This document shows, piece by piece, positions 37,113 through 49,755 of a stretch of 64,000 nt of DNA. Source of the stretch: Ignelater luminosus (taxonomy: Eukaryota; Arthropoda; Insecta; Coleoptera; Elateridae); NCBI GenBank assembly GCA_011009095.1, contig VTPC01091253.1, positions 147,863 through 211,862 of the forward strand, written 5' to 3'. Under the pieces are notes generated by a model. The model searched no databases. It was not told where the DNA came from and saw only the letters and a program-made list of their open reading frames with translations. The position numbers and the translations under genes were made by a program. Within the stretch, counting starts at the first letter, position 1. The number at the start of each line of letters is the position of its first letter.

Positions 37113-38199
37113 CTGAAAACGAAACACAATGTTAGAATAGGTATGTATATGATTCTATGATAAGAAATAATAAAATTATGCAAATATACAAATATGAATG
37201 ATACAACTCAAATGATCTAAAAGACCAGTCCAAAAAGATAGTTTGATTCAAAAAATCTAATCAGGACTGGAAGGACTCGATCAGCCCTTAAATCAGTTTG
37301 CTTGATTCAATTTAAAAAGTTCAATATATTCTGAAAAACTCGATGCTTAACTTAAAAATCAAGTCAATGTAAAACGTGGCTCAAGGTAGGTTCAAAGCTG
37401 TGACAGTCCTGTGATCGTTTTGAAACCTAAAAAAATTGCACACGGGGCAAATTTTCCTTGAAGGTACATTAATGCTTTCTGCATTAAATATTCGAGATTA
37501 CGCTTCTCTTTAGTCAAGGTTATAATATTAATTACGAAATTTTCGCGACGGGACAAATCATCGTAATTGGCACTCGTGATTGCATCAGACTTTCTTGACT
37601 TTGGGTCAAATATTTAGGTTTGACCGTCCGTGACCGTGAAATCCACAATCCTCTTTGACCCACCCCGTCACCGACATTTAAGCTAGTATGCTGTCAGTGT
37701 TTTTTGTTCTTAAAAATTTATTTTCTACAATGAAATGCAAAAATTATATCATGAATTCCTTGTAGATTTATTTCGTTACATCGTACTAATCAGAACACTA
37801 TAATATAGTTAAAAATAGAACTAATTAGAAGGACAATGGAATCAATGAAGCAGGCATAGTAAAATATGCAACTTACTAAATTCCAGGTACACACTGGATC
37901 AAGTATTTAAGATTAAAAATTGTACAGATTAAGAAAAACTGCGCATCACGAACGCATAAAGATTGCTCTACGTAAAAAATCAGAAGACATTTTAATCTTT
38001 ATATTGAATTCGATTTGTAGTAAGTAGATAGTAGATCAGACCCAAAGAAAAGTTCTAATGATGTACAAAAAATTTGAATAAAAGAGAATATGCTAGATTT
38101 GCTTTTACTTTCAAAATCTATTTCACATACAAAAAAGTTATGGTATACATTATACTTACAATCAAACAAATTGTTTTTTAAAAAGCTAAAAAATACAAA
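37113..38199. other. Intron/3'UTR spacer; no gene seen
   Basis: About 1.1 kb, AT-rich, no supported open frame or repeat family identified. Confidence 0.5.
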
Positions 38200-39436
38200 T
38201 TATAATAATTTATGTTTATTCTTCTTATGCAAGTCCAAAGCATTCTTACTAATAAAACTCTCCTTACATAAATCGCAATTATAAGGTTTATCTCCCGTAT
38301 GAATTCTCATATGAAGCACTAAAGTTGGACGTTGTGAAAAAGATTTAGGGCAATATTTACATTTAAAAGGTTTCTCTCCAGTATGTGAACGAATATGCAC
38401 AATTAAATTCCCTTTAGTTGCAAATCCTTTCCCACATTCCTCGCATTGTACTGGTTTCACACCTTGGTGGTTATTTAGATGTATTTTGAGACTCCGGCCA
38501 TCTACGAATGCTTTGCCACAAATGTGACACACGAATGATCTTTTTCCCGTATGAGATACTAAATGGCGCTTCAAAGATGAATTATCATAATAAGCCTTAT
38601 CACAGAGATTACACTTAAATTTCTTATTATTACCATTTCCTTTATGTACCTGTAAGTGCCTTATCAGAGAGCTACGGAAGGAACATTTTTTTCCACAAAT
38701 CTCACATGTGTAACTTAAATCTCCGTGATTAATCTTTATATGATACTTTAAGTCACTTTCTTTATAAAATTGCCTATTGCAAGTAGCACAAGCTATAGAA
38801 CGCGTCTTATTGTGAATAGTCATATGGGCATTTAGTGCTGACCTTGACTTAAATTGTTTCGAACACACCTCACAATTATATGTTCCTACATCATCATGCG
38901 TTTTCGCATGCGTTACGGCATCATATTTCCTTTTAAATGCTAATGAACAAACCGGACATTTATGCGGTCTATCAGAACTATGTATGATCATATGTTGCCT
39001 AAGGTGGCCAACACTATTAAATTGTTTTGAACAAATGCGGCATTTCTTATTGTGCGTTAGCATGTGTTTCTCAAAATGATGAGAATTAGACAGTTGCTTT
39101 AAGCATATGGGACATTTTGTATTATTGCCATCGGTTAGTGGTGTGTGAACTTTCTCTAGATGAATTTTAAGATCGTTTTGACGTTTGTATACAGCCGGAC
39201 AGATTTGGCACTTGAATGGTTTTGTCTTATTGTGAGTTATCACATGTTGCCTAAGTCCATCTTTGGTAAGGAATTTCTTTGAACAAATTTCACATTTATT
39301 GTCGTGCAACATCATATGCTTCCTGTAATTGAGAATGTTGATAAGCTGCCTCGAGCATAGATGGCACTTTAGATCCTTTGACACTTCTACCGGGGATTCA
39401 TTGCCTTCATCTTTCAATTCGGCTTGCTGGGATAAC
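38200..39436 (-). CDS. C2H2 zinc-finger terminal exon, 14 fingers
   Basis: A 411-residue exon, phase 2, from the 3' splice site (aatttattttcag before 39436). It starts LSQQAELKDEG, then 14 C2H2 fingers in one array. Fingers 1, 2, 4 and 5 are spaced by short linkers without TGEKP. Fingers 12-14 have the canonical SHTGEKPFKC type and are the most conserved among paralogues, so they may form the core DNA contact. Ends FISKNALDLHKKNKH. A TTG at about 39417 is inside the exon and is not a start. Confidence 0.88.
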
Positions 39437-42400
39437 CTGAAAATAAATTTACGTTAAAATTGATATACATTACATAGTTGTGATAGTACACAGACTTGTA
39501 TCTACCAAAGCCTATTGCCTTTATTAATTTGCTTTTATTTTCTGCAAAAACCTCTTCTCCTTAATCCAAGAATAAGACCAGAATAGCATCAATAATTGTC
39601 TCTCTTTTTTCAACACTACCCTAGCTACACAGAAAGCTGCGCAGGTTATAACATGTTTACTTAAATCCAAACAAATCTAAAGATCTCACATTCGGAATTC
39701 AATGTATCCATTCCATTTCATTAAATTAATTTTAGTATGAAAGAAAATATTAATAAATGGGATAAACGTGCCAAAAACTGCCGTAACCAAACAAAAAATT
39801 GATTTTGGTTCAGAAGCAGAAAGTAAATCTAGAGAGGCTTCGAGAAATGTTTTGCTATAGAACGTTTTCCTCAACATCAAACATCGAGATCACAGGAAGA
39901 CCTGGAGAGTGGCACCTTACCTGCATGATTGACGAAAATACCGCTAAGCTATTGAAGGAAGCCGGGTAGAAGCTCTACTGTTAGTTGATTATTCCTACCG
40001 TGCTCAAGGTGCCAATTTAAAGTGGAACTGTTTGCAAAGCTCCTCCGCAGCTAGCGGATCGAAGCCGACAGAAGAAACTAAGTAAAATATTAACCCCTAC
40101 CGTTACGTCCCCCAATAAACCGAATATGGGTAATGATGCAGAAGCCTTATTTCTACAGAAATAACTAAAATGACGTATGGTAGAAGCAGAGAGCAAGACG
40201 AGAAGGGTGTTGTAGCCGTGTGCCTGCGATCCACTATGCAAGATGAATCCAGACTGGAACAGAAAATGAAAAACCCTCCAAAGGCCTGAAATATGGAAGA
40301 ACAACAACCGACCACTGCACACACTCGCGCATTACACGAAACTTGATTTTCAAGGTTAATTTAGCGACCTAATAACAGACGGAAAGCTGTTTTAAATGCT
40401 ATTGCCTCTTCAGCCTGGTGATAGCATACTAACATCAGCGGTACACACCATAGCGTTGTGTAGTGACGACATTGGACTCTGACACTAGTCGTGATCGCTG
40501 CTATTGGGGTGGCTGCAGCAGTAATTGGACAACAACGTGATTGGAATGCACCGATAAAACGGTTTGTCACGACGACGGTTGCCGACCCAGAAATTGGGCA
40601 TCAGTGTAGTGAGACACACGTACCCTATGGTATGTATTGGCCGTAGCGACGTTAACTGGATTGTTAGTCCATACGTTGCTTGTATGAGGGCCAATCAACT
40701 AGAGTCAATGCAGCAGACATCATTTCCATGATTGATTCCTGCTTTCCAGAAGGAAAGTTTGGTAACGGTGAGCGAAGCGAAGCCCATCATAAAAATCTAC
40801 ACAAATGGAATCTTCAGTCCAAGAGTGCGTTATAAATGATCCAGTGGTTGTGGTGATAGGAATTTTGAAATCAGAAGAGACTCTCTGGATGACAACACAA
40901 TCTTCACGGAAACATCCAATGATGGCTATAGTACTCTCTTCGTCTACGAGAGGGGAGATTCAATCGGCAACCTAGTCTTTATTGCAATTTATTTTGAGGA
41001 GGTGGTAGGGATTTAGAGAACCTTTTACCTACTAACCCGCGTGCCGAAAGGTGTTCGATAAGAGGAATTCCAGAAGAGCTAGATAGAATAAACATAATGA
41101 TCTTTCAACTCATTATTCAAGTTTATGAACTTGTATACTAAAATATTTTCCATTAAGATAAAGTTGAGCTTTGATTCCTTCTAATGAAAGCAAATTAGTG
41201 ATACAAATGTTAGACTCAAAATATTGAAGAAATCTCATTTTGAACCTAACAGTATTCTTCCTCTCATATGGCTCTTAAAGCAATGCCGTGGTTTTTTCTT
41301 CGTGCTTTGCCGTATTCTTGTATATCTCTAATAAATTCTGTCGAGCTTGATGTTTTTGGATTTGTCTCGTTTGTTCCTGCTTAGATGCCTTACATGATTG
41401 ATCATCTTTTCCTAAATGAATATGAATGTTTGAAAGGTAATTTGAATTTGGAATTATCACTTCTAACTGAACCATATGCAAAAAGGTCTGGAAATTCGAG
41501 ACATTTTCAAACGCGCCACGAGAGCTATATTTGCAAAATCAAGACTATTTTACTGAATATAAGGATCTAGAGCAGCTCAAGATCAAAAGCGGTTATTTAG
41601 CGTACACTAAGGTTTGGCCAAGAAGTGAATTGTCTTGTATATTTTCTTATGCTCGATGCTGATAACGCACAGCAAAATTGGTTTTGTACTAAAATTTTAA
41701 TTTCAAATACAACTGCAAACCTACCTTAATTTAAAAACGCAGAAACTTCAATAGACAATTGCAAAAAAGAAAACTGTATGATCTTTCGCATGAAGCTACC
41801 GCACCTTCTAGATCGTAGATGCAATCTCTAGGCTCTTGTCTGCAGTTTAATTTAAAATTAAGATTTTAGCAAAGTACGCAATTATAAAACTATCTGCGTT
41901 TAATTGTGCCATTTGTGCATTTCTCGAGATTAGTGATGTAATCTACATACCTAAGAAAAATCTTAAATCTGTTACTCACAAGAAATCAAATGTTTTTAGT
42001 CTTTGTGTAAAAAAGTTTATTTGCTGCACTGCAGGAAACATAACACATATCGTACAAACATAAACTGTTTCATAATTAAATAATAGAAGCCTTATTGGTC
42101 GAACAACTATGCCAATTTAAATATTGTTACATTGTTCTAGCTTATTCATAACCTCACTTTAAACAAAATCGTTCCTTATAGATACTTAAAAAATGAATTA
42201 ATAGCTACTTTATCTATACAGTAGGATTTTCGAGACTTCATCAATGCCTCAATCTTTGAATTTCGTAGTGCCAACTTTTTAAAAGTATTAAAATATTCTT
42301 TTCTCTATCATAATAGACGTTAAGATTAGGTGTATTTGCAAGACCGATTAATATCTTAGTGCAAAAATAATTCTTTGTGTTAAGATTTATGTACTTCTCG

Positions 42401-42636
42401 TAAAAAATGGCAAAAAACATTAGAAGCTGGGAATTTTCATTTTTCTAGGTTCTATTCATGGTTTTACTGCGTGCGCATGACCTGCTTAAATCGACGCTCG
42501 TTCGTTGTTTGGTTGCATATCTACTATATAATGTTATAAGAATAATGTAAACATAGTAGATTGTCACGTCATAAATCCTTGATGACGTGTATGCACGGTC
42601 TCGAAAATCCAACTATAACAAGTACAAAGTAATTGC
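39437..42636. other. Long spacer with dispersed repeats
   Basis: Apart from the repeat at 39960-40690 I see no gene. Positions 42016-42021 hold a minus-strand AATAAA that would serve the exon at 42995-44243. Confidence 0.5.
39960..40690. repeat. Dispersed repeat family, copy 1
   Basis: Homologous to 60890-61480 and 61490-62200: shared blocks include cgcattacacgaaactt (about 40330), gttgccgacc (about 40578), tgcctcttcag and cagcagtaattg. More GC-rich than its surroundings, no intact frame. It may be a non-autonomous or decayed element; class unknown. Confidence 0.6.
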
Positions 42637-42938
42637 AAATGAGTGAGGATGCTTTGAATCTGGCGCCAAATTTAAATTATTTTCATGTTGGAACTATTTG
42701 TTTACTTTTTGCAATCTGTCAAATAATATAATCTATCTTTTTTGAGGTTATATAGTATTGTTTGTTATTATACTTTGTAAACTAGTGTGCCTTGATATTG
42801 TTTTATTAAATGTCATTTTTCAAGGCACACTGTTGTAAACAACATAGATTTGACAGACTGCAAAAAAGTAAACAAGTAGTGCCAACATGAAAATAATTTA
42901 AATGTGGCGCCAAATTCAAGCCATTCTCACTCATTTAC
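42637..42938. mobile_element. Foldback MITE, about 300 bp
   Basis: The left arm (aaatgagtgagg at 42638, tggcgccaaatttaaatta, tgtttactttttgcaatctg) pairs with the right arm (tggcgccacatttaaatta when inverted, agtctgtcaaat) over about 90 bases. The centre pairs again through agtgtgccttga and tcaaggcacact. The loop is only about 25 bases. It lies 57 bases past the stop of the 42995-44243 exon. Confidence 0.85.
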
Positions 42939-42994
42939 AGTGGTATACAAACTTAACAAAAACAAATTACAATTTTTCATTCCACGAACATATA

Positions 42995-44243
42995 CTACAA
43001 TAATAAGGCGTGTTTACTCTTCTGATGAAGATTCAAGGCATTCTTGCTAATAAAATTTTCCTTGCATATATCGCAACCGTAAGGTTTCTCTCCAGTATGA
43101 ATTCTTGTATGCAGCACTAAAGGCGCGCGTTGTGCAAAGCCTTTTGAGCAAAATTTACATTTAAAAGGCTTCTCGCCAGTATGTGAGCGAATGTGATCAA
43201 TCAGATTCGTTTTGCTGGCAAATCGTTTCCCACATTCATCACATTGCACTGGCTTCACACCCTCATGACTGTTTAAATGTTTCTTTAAAGACTCAGGTGA
43301 TGTCACTCCTTTTCCACAAATGTGACACACGAACGGTCGTTCATGCGTATGAGACAGCAAATGACGTTTTAATTGCACGTTCTTGAAATATGCATTGTCA
43401 CAGAAATTGCATTTAAATGTTCTGGCCTTCTCGCGATTCTCTTGATGTAACTTCATATGTGTTGTAAGACCTCCGCGAGTCTTGAATCTTTTTTCACAAA
43501 TCTCACATGTGTGAGTTATACCTTCATGGACCTTTTTCATATGATTAGTTAACTCACCTTGGGTATAAAATCCCCTGCTGCAAATAGGACATTTTTTGGA
43601 ATATTTCTCAAGGTGACGATTTATATGAATTCTCAGAGTAGATTTTTTTCTAAATCGTTTCAAACAAATATCGCATTTAAATTCTGCTACCGCATCATGC
43701 GATTTTAGATGTCCCTTAGCGGTGTCTTTTCTTTTGAATGTCTTTGAACAGATTGGGCATTTATATGGTTTATCCGAACTATGACTGACCATATGCAATT
43801 TTAAATAACGAGAACTAGTGAATTGTTTTGAGCAAATACGACACTTATGCGTGCCATGTATGAGCATGTGTTGTTTAAATAGCTGAGTGGTAGAAAGTTG
43901 TTTCAAACATATGGGACATTTTGTGCTATTGCCCTCTGTTAGTGGAATATGACACCTCCCTATATGAATTTTAAGATCACTTTGTCGCTTGTATGCAGCT
44001 GAACAAATTTCACATTTGAATTGTCTTAATGTGCTGTGCATGATCATATGTTGCGTAAGTTTATGTTTAGATACAAATTCTTTGGAACAAACTTTACATT
44101 TATTATCGTGCAATAATGACATGTGCGTATCATAGATACGAACGTCGGTAAACTTCTTTGGACATATATGACATATTAGAACTTGAGGCGCTTTGCTACC
44201 TAGTTCTCTCTTCTCTTCTATCGACTTAGCATCTTGAGGTAAC
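42995..44243 (-). CDS. C2H2 zinc-finger terminal exon, 14 fingers
   Basis: A 415-residue open exon from a 3' splice site (attttttccag before 44243), phase 2, starting LPQDAKSIEEKRE. Fourteen fingers co-linear with 38200-39436 and 45510-46752, closest to the latter. Fingers 12-14 have TGEKP linkers. Ends NALNLHQKSKH. The putative 3'UTR contains a strong foldback MITE (42637-42938) before an AATAAA at 42016-42021. Confidence 0.88.
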
Positions 44244-45509
44244 CTGGAAAAAATTGTTATATTAATAATATTTACATCATATAATTTCAAAAACAAATAG
44301 CAAATTGCCGAATTGGATTTAGTCAACAATACCGAGCACTTCCAAATCAGGTTTACAAAAAAGGATATAAGCAGTAAAACGTTCATAAGTACGATCGATT
44401 TTTTAATGTAGTTAAATACTCTTCTAATATACTTACCGAACTACGCTCTAGTAGGAAGCTTTAGGCATGAGTTAGGAGCTCTCTCTTTAAACAAAATATA
44501 TACGACCATAAAGATAAATCTTGATTAAATACACATCAAAGAGTAATGGCCAGCTTAGACATGTAAATAACTTGTTATAAAATTTTAGAAAGATACAACA
44601 GAGAAATAAAGAGATCATAAGAAAAACAGCGAAGCAGCTTCATTACTCTGATGTAATTTGGCCAAGTCTAGCCTGTCGGTTATTTTATTTCAACTAACTC
44701 ACTTTAAACCATTCTAAATTTACATCGAGTTTTAGAAAGGTCCTAAAAGGCAAATTCCTCAATTATAACTTCAGTCTGCTTTTCCAATATGGAAACACCA
44801 TAATACTCTAAAGGTTGCCCTCTTGCAAAGCACATTGGATCAACTTGCCTGGGTAAAACTGTAGAGTGTGCAGTAATAACAAATTTCCAATCTCAGACAA
44901 TAAACAAAAGACGTGAATTGGGATTCCTCCGGGTTCGATTCCTTTTCAGACTCAGCAGTTCTCCGACCACAACGCTGCCCGATGCACTTCTTTACCCTGG
45001 GAAAGGACAAGACTACCAGCACCGGGTGTATGCTCGTCACCCTGCTCTCCTGGGGTTCCGCGAACATCCAAGCAACCACAGCGATGTTGCCAAATCATCA
45101 CTTCGGCCGAAGAGGCTAGAAGAAGTCTAAAAACGCCTCCCGCCCAAGAGCAGAAAATAAGCATTGATCCATTCAAACCCGCTGTTGCTTTGTTTGAAGA
45201 TTGCACTTGTTTTTCAATGAGTGAGAGAGTGTGTGTGTGTGTGAGAGAGAGAGAGAGAAAAAGAGAAGTCGGAGGAATTCACATATGCAAAGACTTTATG
45301 TAAAATATTTTATTTGTCATATTAAACAAATCGTACATGAATCATAACTACAATTACAAAAAACTCAGGGTTTAAATTCAGTTATTAAAGTCAACCTAAC
45401 CTTACTTACTTGCATCTCCAAAAGTGTATTAATACCATTTCTATCTGTAGCAGGTAGTGTAATGCAAGAAAGCTAATGTAAAACTAATAACAAGAAAATT
45501 ACAATTAAA
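44244..45509. repeat. Spacer with repeat and GT/GA microsatellite
   Basis: The segment 44930-45260 is GC-richer and shares its end (gaagattgcacttgttttt, about 45196) with 55540-55560 (aaagattgcacctgttttt), so it belongs to a dispersed family. A GT then GA run lies at 45221-45259. A minus-strand AATAAA at 45309-45314 would serve the exon at 45510-46752. The overlapping short open frames around 45000 show no family signature. Confidence 0.55.
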
Positions 45510-46752
45510 CTACAACAAACCATGTTTACTCTTTTGATGAAGATTCAAAACATTCTTGCTAATAAAATGCTTCTTGCATAGATCGCAACTATAAGGTCTC
45601 TCTCCAGTATGAATTCTCATGTGCAGCACTAAAGGCGAGCGTTGTGCAAAACCTTTTAGACAAAATTTACATTTGAAGGGCTTTTCTCCAGTATGTGAAC
45701 GAATGTGAGCAATCAAATTTTCTTTATTGGCAAACCGTTTTCCACATTCATCACACTGTACTGGCTTCACACCCTGATGACTATTTAAATGCTTCTTTAA
45801 ACTTTGAGAACTTGTGAAAGCTTTTCCGCAAATGTGACATACAAATGGACGTTTGTCTGTATGAGATATCAAATGACGTTTTAAAGACGTTTTTTCATAA
45901 TATGCATTTTCACAAAGATTACATTTAAATTTTCTGACTTTCTCGCGATTGCCTTTAGTATGTAACTTCATATGTGCTGTGAGAGCGCTGCGAGTCTTGT
46001 ATGTTCTTCCACAAGTCTCACATGTGTAGATTATACCTTCATGAACTATCTTCATGTGGTTACTTAAATCACCTTGGGTATAAAATCCTTTGTTGCAAGT
46101 AGGGCATTCTATGGAATATTCTTTAACGTGGCGACTGATATGAATTTTCAGCGAAGACTTCGATTTGAATCGTTTCAAACACATATCGCATTTAAATGTT
46201 GCTCCGGAATTATGTAACCTTGTATGCATTGTGGCTTCATATTTTCTTTTGAATGTCACTAAACAAATTGGACATTTATATGGTCTATCCGAACTATGAC
46301 TGATCATATGTCCTCTAAGATAACGAGTACTGGTAAATTGTTTTGAACAAATGGGACATTTCTTATTATGTGTCAGCATGTGCTGTTCAAAAAGCTGAAT
46401 GCTAGAAAGTTGCTTCAAGCATACCGGACATTTTGTGTTATTACCTTCTGTTAGTGGAATATGAATTCTTGCTATGTGAATTCTAAGATCATTTTGTCGC
46501 TTGTATTCAGCTGGACAGATCTGACACTTAAATTGCCTTAATGTGCTGTGGGTGATTATGTGTTGCATAAGTTTATCATTAGAAAGAAATTCTTTTGAAC
46601 AAACTTCACATTTATTGTTGTGCAGTAATATGTGTCTTTTGTAGTTGCGAATGTTGATAAGCTGCTTTGAACATATATGGCATACTAGATCTTTGGGCAC
46701 TTTGATATGTGATTTGTTATCCTCTTCTTGCGATTTAACTTCTTGAAGTAAT
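45510..46752 (-). CDS. C2H2 zinc-finger terminal exon, 14 fingers
   Basis: A 413-residue open exon from a 3' splice site (ttttgttttcag before 46752), phase 2, beginning LLQEVKSQEED. Fourteen fingers co-linear with its neighbours. The paralogue at 42995-44243 is the closest match, suggesting local tandem duplication. Ends NVLNLHQKSKH. A mariner copy sits 148 bp upstream of the splice site (46900-48184) without touching it. Confidence 0.88.
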
Positions 46753-46899
46753 CTGAAAACAAAATTTTCAAAATCAATAACATTTACACAACAATATTAC
46801 ACACTTCCAAGATTATGTTTAAAAGAAGATACAAACAAGTAGACAAACTAGTTGTCAAATGGGGTACTTTACAATTCGTAAGCCTCATAAATGTTGTTA

Positions 46900-48184
46900 C
46901 TTAGGTGTATACCTATGAAATGAGACTTTTTTTTTCAATTTTAAACGTTTATTAACAAAAAATGGTTACAAATTTAATCTTCAAAATAATAGCCATCGCT
47001 AGCGACACATTTTACCCATCTCTCAGGCAATTTGTGAATGCCGCGCCAAAAAAATTGGCCGTCTTTGGCCGCAAACCAATCATCGAGCCATTTTTTGGCT
47101 TCTTCGTGAGAATTGAAGCGCTGCTCGGAAAGTGCGTGGCCCATCGATGCAAACAAATGATAATCGGAAGGCGCCAACTCTGGTGAGTAAGCCGCATGCA
47201 CCAGCGGTTCCCAATCGTACGTCTCCACCAATTCCCGGGTCGCTCTTGTTCGATGTGGTGGTGCATTGTCATCAAGAAAAATTACTTTGTGACGCCGATC
47301 GGCATATTCTGGGCGTTTTCGGTGTATAGCGCTGTTCAAATCGGCCAATTGTCGTTGGTAGCGTGCACCGTCAACTGTTTCATCTGGTTTTAATAGCTCG
47401 TACCAAATCATACCATGCTGATCCCAGAAAACACACAGCATTGCCTTGCGGCCGAAGCGATTTGGTTTGGCCGTTGATTTTGGCTTGTGGCCGGGCGACC
47501 ATACGATCGTTTACGCTTGGGATTGGAGAAATACACCCATTTTTCATCACCCGTAACGATTCGATGCAAAAAAGACTTCCTTTTGAACCGGGAGAGCAGC
47601 ATTTCACAAGTGGTTTTTCGGTTCTCTTGCTGCCTTTCAGTCAGTTCATGCGGCACCCATCTTCCGACCTTTAAAATCATGCCCATGTCTTTCAAACGTT
47701 TGCAAATGGTTTTTTGGGTCACTCCCAACTGCTCTGCCATCATTTCTTGCGTTCGACCATCATCTTCATTCAACAATGCTTGCAATTCGGTGTCCTCAAA
47801 CTTTTTCGGTGGCCGGCCACGTTCCTCGTTCTCCACGCTAAAATCACCACTTCGGAATTTTTCAAACCACCTGAAGCACTGTGCTCTGCTTAGAGCATGT
47901 CCACCGTAAGCTTCTATAAGCATTTGATGAGCTTGAGAAGCGTTTTTCTTCAATTGATAACAGAAAATCAACGATGTCCGCAAATCGTAGTTTGAAGGCA
48001 CGAAATTCGACATTTTTAAGAGCGAAAAAAATGCGTTGTTGTATGAAACATCACAAACAATGAATTGAATATTGTTGACAGATGACAGACGAAAAAAATA
48101 AGATATTTGGGACAGTTTAAAAATACTCCTAGCGACATCTGTGGTCTAATAGCTGAAAGTCTCATTTCATAGGTATACACCTGG
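46900..48184 (-). mobile_element. Near full-length Mos1-like (mauritiana subfamily) mariner
   Basis: 1285 bp, about the length of Mos1. Inverted ends AGGTGTATACCTATGAAATG (left from 46903) and the same sequence on the other strand at the right; the outermost bases CC are kept on the right (48183-48184) and altered on the left. TA duplications at 46898-46899 and 48185-48186. The terminal match is near perfect over about 27 bases, so the insertion looks recent compared with the other elements here. Confidence 0.9.
46974..48013 (-). pseudogene. Mariner transposase with one frameshift
   Basis: Starts at ATG 48013 (MSNFVPSNYDLRTSLIFC) and ends YYFED at 46974, about 345 residues as expected. The paired helix-turn-helix region (ALSRAQCFRWFEKF, VTQKTICKRLKDMG), the WVPHEL linker and all three catalytic acids of the D,D34D triad are present: GDEKW, LDDNAPPH and SDYHLF. 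The only break seen is a single missing base near 47489-47494, after KRKRSYGRPA, which shifts the frame and explains two overlapping open frames (48013-47408 and 47441-46974). Either a recently inactivated copy or a sequencing error. Confidence 0.88.
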
Positions 48185-49755
48185 TAAATCAAGAGAAATT
48201 AACAGTAAAATTTCAAGAAAGCGGTTGTCGATCTCGCTGCTAGCTGGAGGAGTTGTACTGAGTGCACTAGCTGAATTGCGTTGAATAGTTCTGAAGCTAT
48301 TCCATGGTTGTGCTTGGCAAGGCTAAACACGTTCCAGTACGAGTCTAACTTGTGTTGAAAAAGCGGATGAAACCGTCTGGAACATCATCACTACAATAGC
48401 AACCTGACAAACTGTTACCAACGAAGAATCCCACTGAGTGATCCGCGGCTCTCCCCACAGTCTACTCCGATCCGAAATGAATAAAAAAGGCTCAAGAGAA
48501 GAGATTTTTTCTCTCAACCTGAAACTTTGTTCATTCCAACCTATACTTTTGTTTTATTTATTTATAAATAAATAAAACTCAATTCATCCTGCAAATAAAA
48601 CCAAAAAGAACAAACTACGAAAAAAACAATATCAACACAAAGAAAAAGAATAGCAACTAAAATAAAAGAGCAAAAATAAAAAAATCCTAAAATAAATAAA
48701 CAAAGAAATGTTCGCGAATTCTTTTGTTAAAACAAAAGAATTGAGCAATTCAGGTGCCAGCCAATTTAGAACAACGAAGCTAAAAAGCGCAATGCAGTTT
48801 CCATCAATGCGATCCATCCTCCAAAAGGTCATTTGACTCTAACAACTACATCAACTTCACTGTCACCCAATCTTTTAGGTTGATGTTCTGCAACGGCTGA
48901 GTGTACGAGTCAGTGTCCATCTCAATAGTGCGAATTATAATAAATAGTATCGTCTTTTTTTCGTTTTCTATCCTTTCCTGCATATTCGTCCGTTCCAGGA
49001 AATATTCACTCAAAGACATTGTAGCTGTCACTACTACCCAGTTCTAAACATGCCATTCAAAGCAGAAGGACGGAAAACCTCTTATATGCATTAGCATCCA
49101 ATTTCTTCGAAATAAAAAGGGAAAGTTAACAACCTTTTTAAATTAATTCTCATTCTAAGTTCAGGAACTAAAGAAATCTTGCAGCTTGAATTTAGAGTTA
49201 ATGCCAAAAGTAGATAGAATAACAGTCCAACTCCAAATCTATTATCTGCTTTTTTATTAAAAGAAGATTAAGATGTATAGTGTGTTAACGCTTAAATAGT
49301 AACTTCACTAGTGATTTTACCTAATAAGTTTATATCTCACAAACAAATACAATAATTAAATTCCAATCTTAGATGTTTTCTTTATTCTTCAAGCATTACA
49401 AACCAAGGCATACATAAGGAAAAGGCAACTGCATGTAACCTTACATGTATTTTATTTAACAATACTACATGAATTCAAAGAAATATTTTACAAAATATAA
49501 GCTAGATACATAAACTACTAAACTATTAACTAATTACAACTAAGCAAAACTCAAGGACGTCACACATTGTAAACAGTCACAAGTTTGACAAACACTAAAA
49601 AATTATTAAAAACCAGTCATGGTTTCAAAAACAATTTTGTTGGGTTCGCCACTGGCATTTCAGTAATAATATCATACTTTTGTAGCTAAGGCGTAGCTTA
49701 TAATACGTGAAGATAACAAAAAACAAAATCTAACAAAAACACATCAGAACACAAA
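48185..49755. other. Spacer with dispersed repeat; no gene seen
   Basis: 48515-48590 resembles 54965-55040 (cctgaaactttgttcattccaa against cctgaacctttgtatgttccaa, then ttttgttttatttatttata). A minus-strand AATAAA at 49451-49456 would serve the exon at 49756-51244. The rest holds no supported gene. Confidence 0.5.

Noticed and set aside
47363..47909. Plus-strand open frames over the mariner
   Set aside because: Antisense shadows of the transposase frame.
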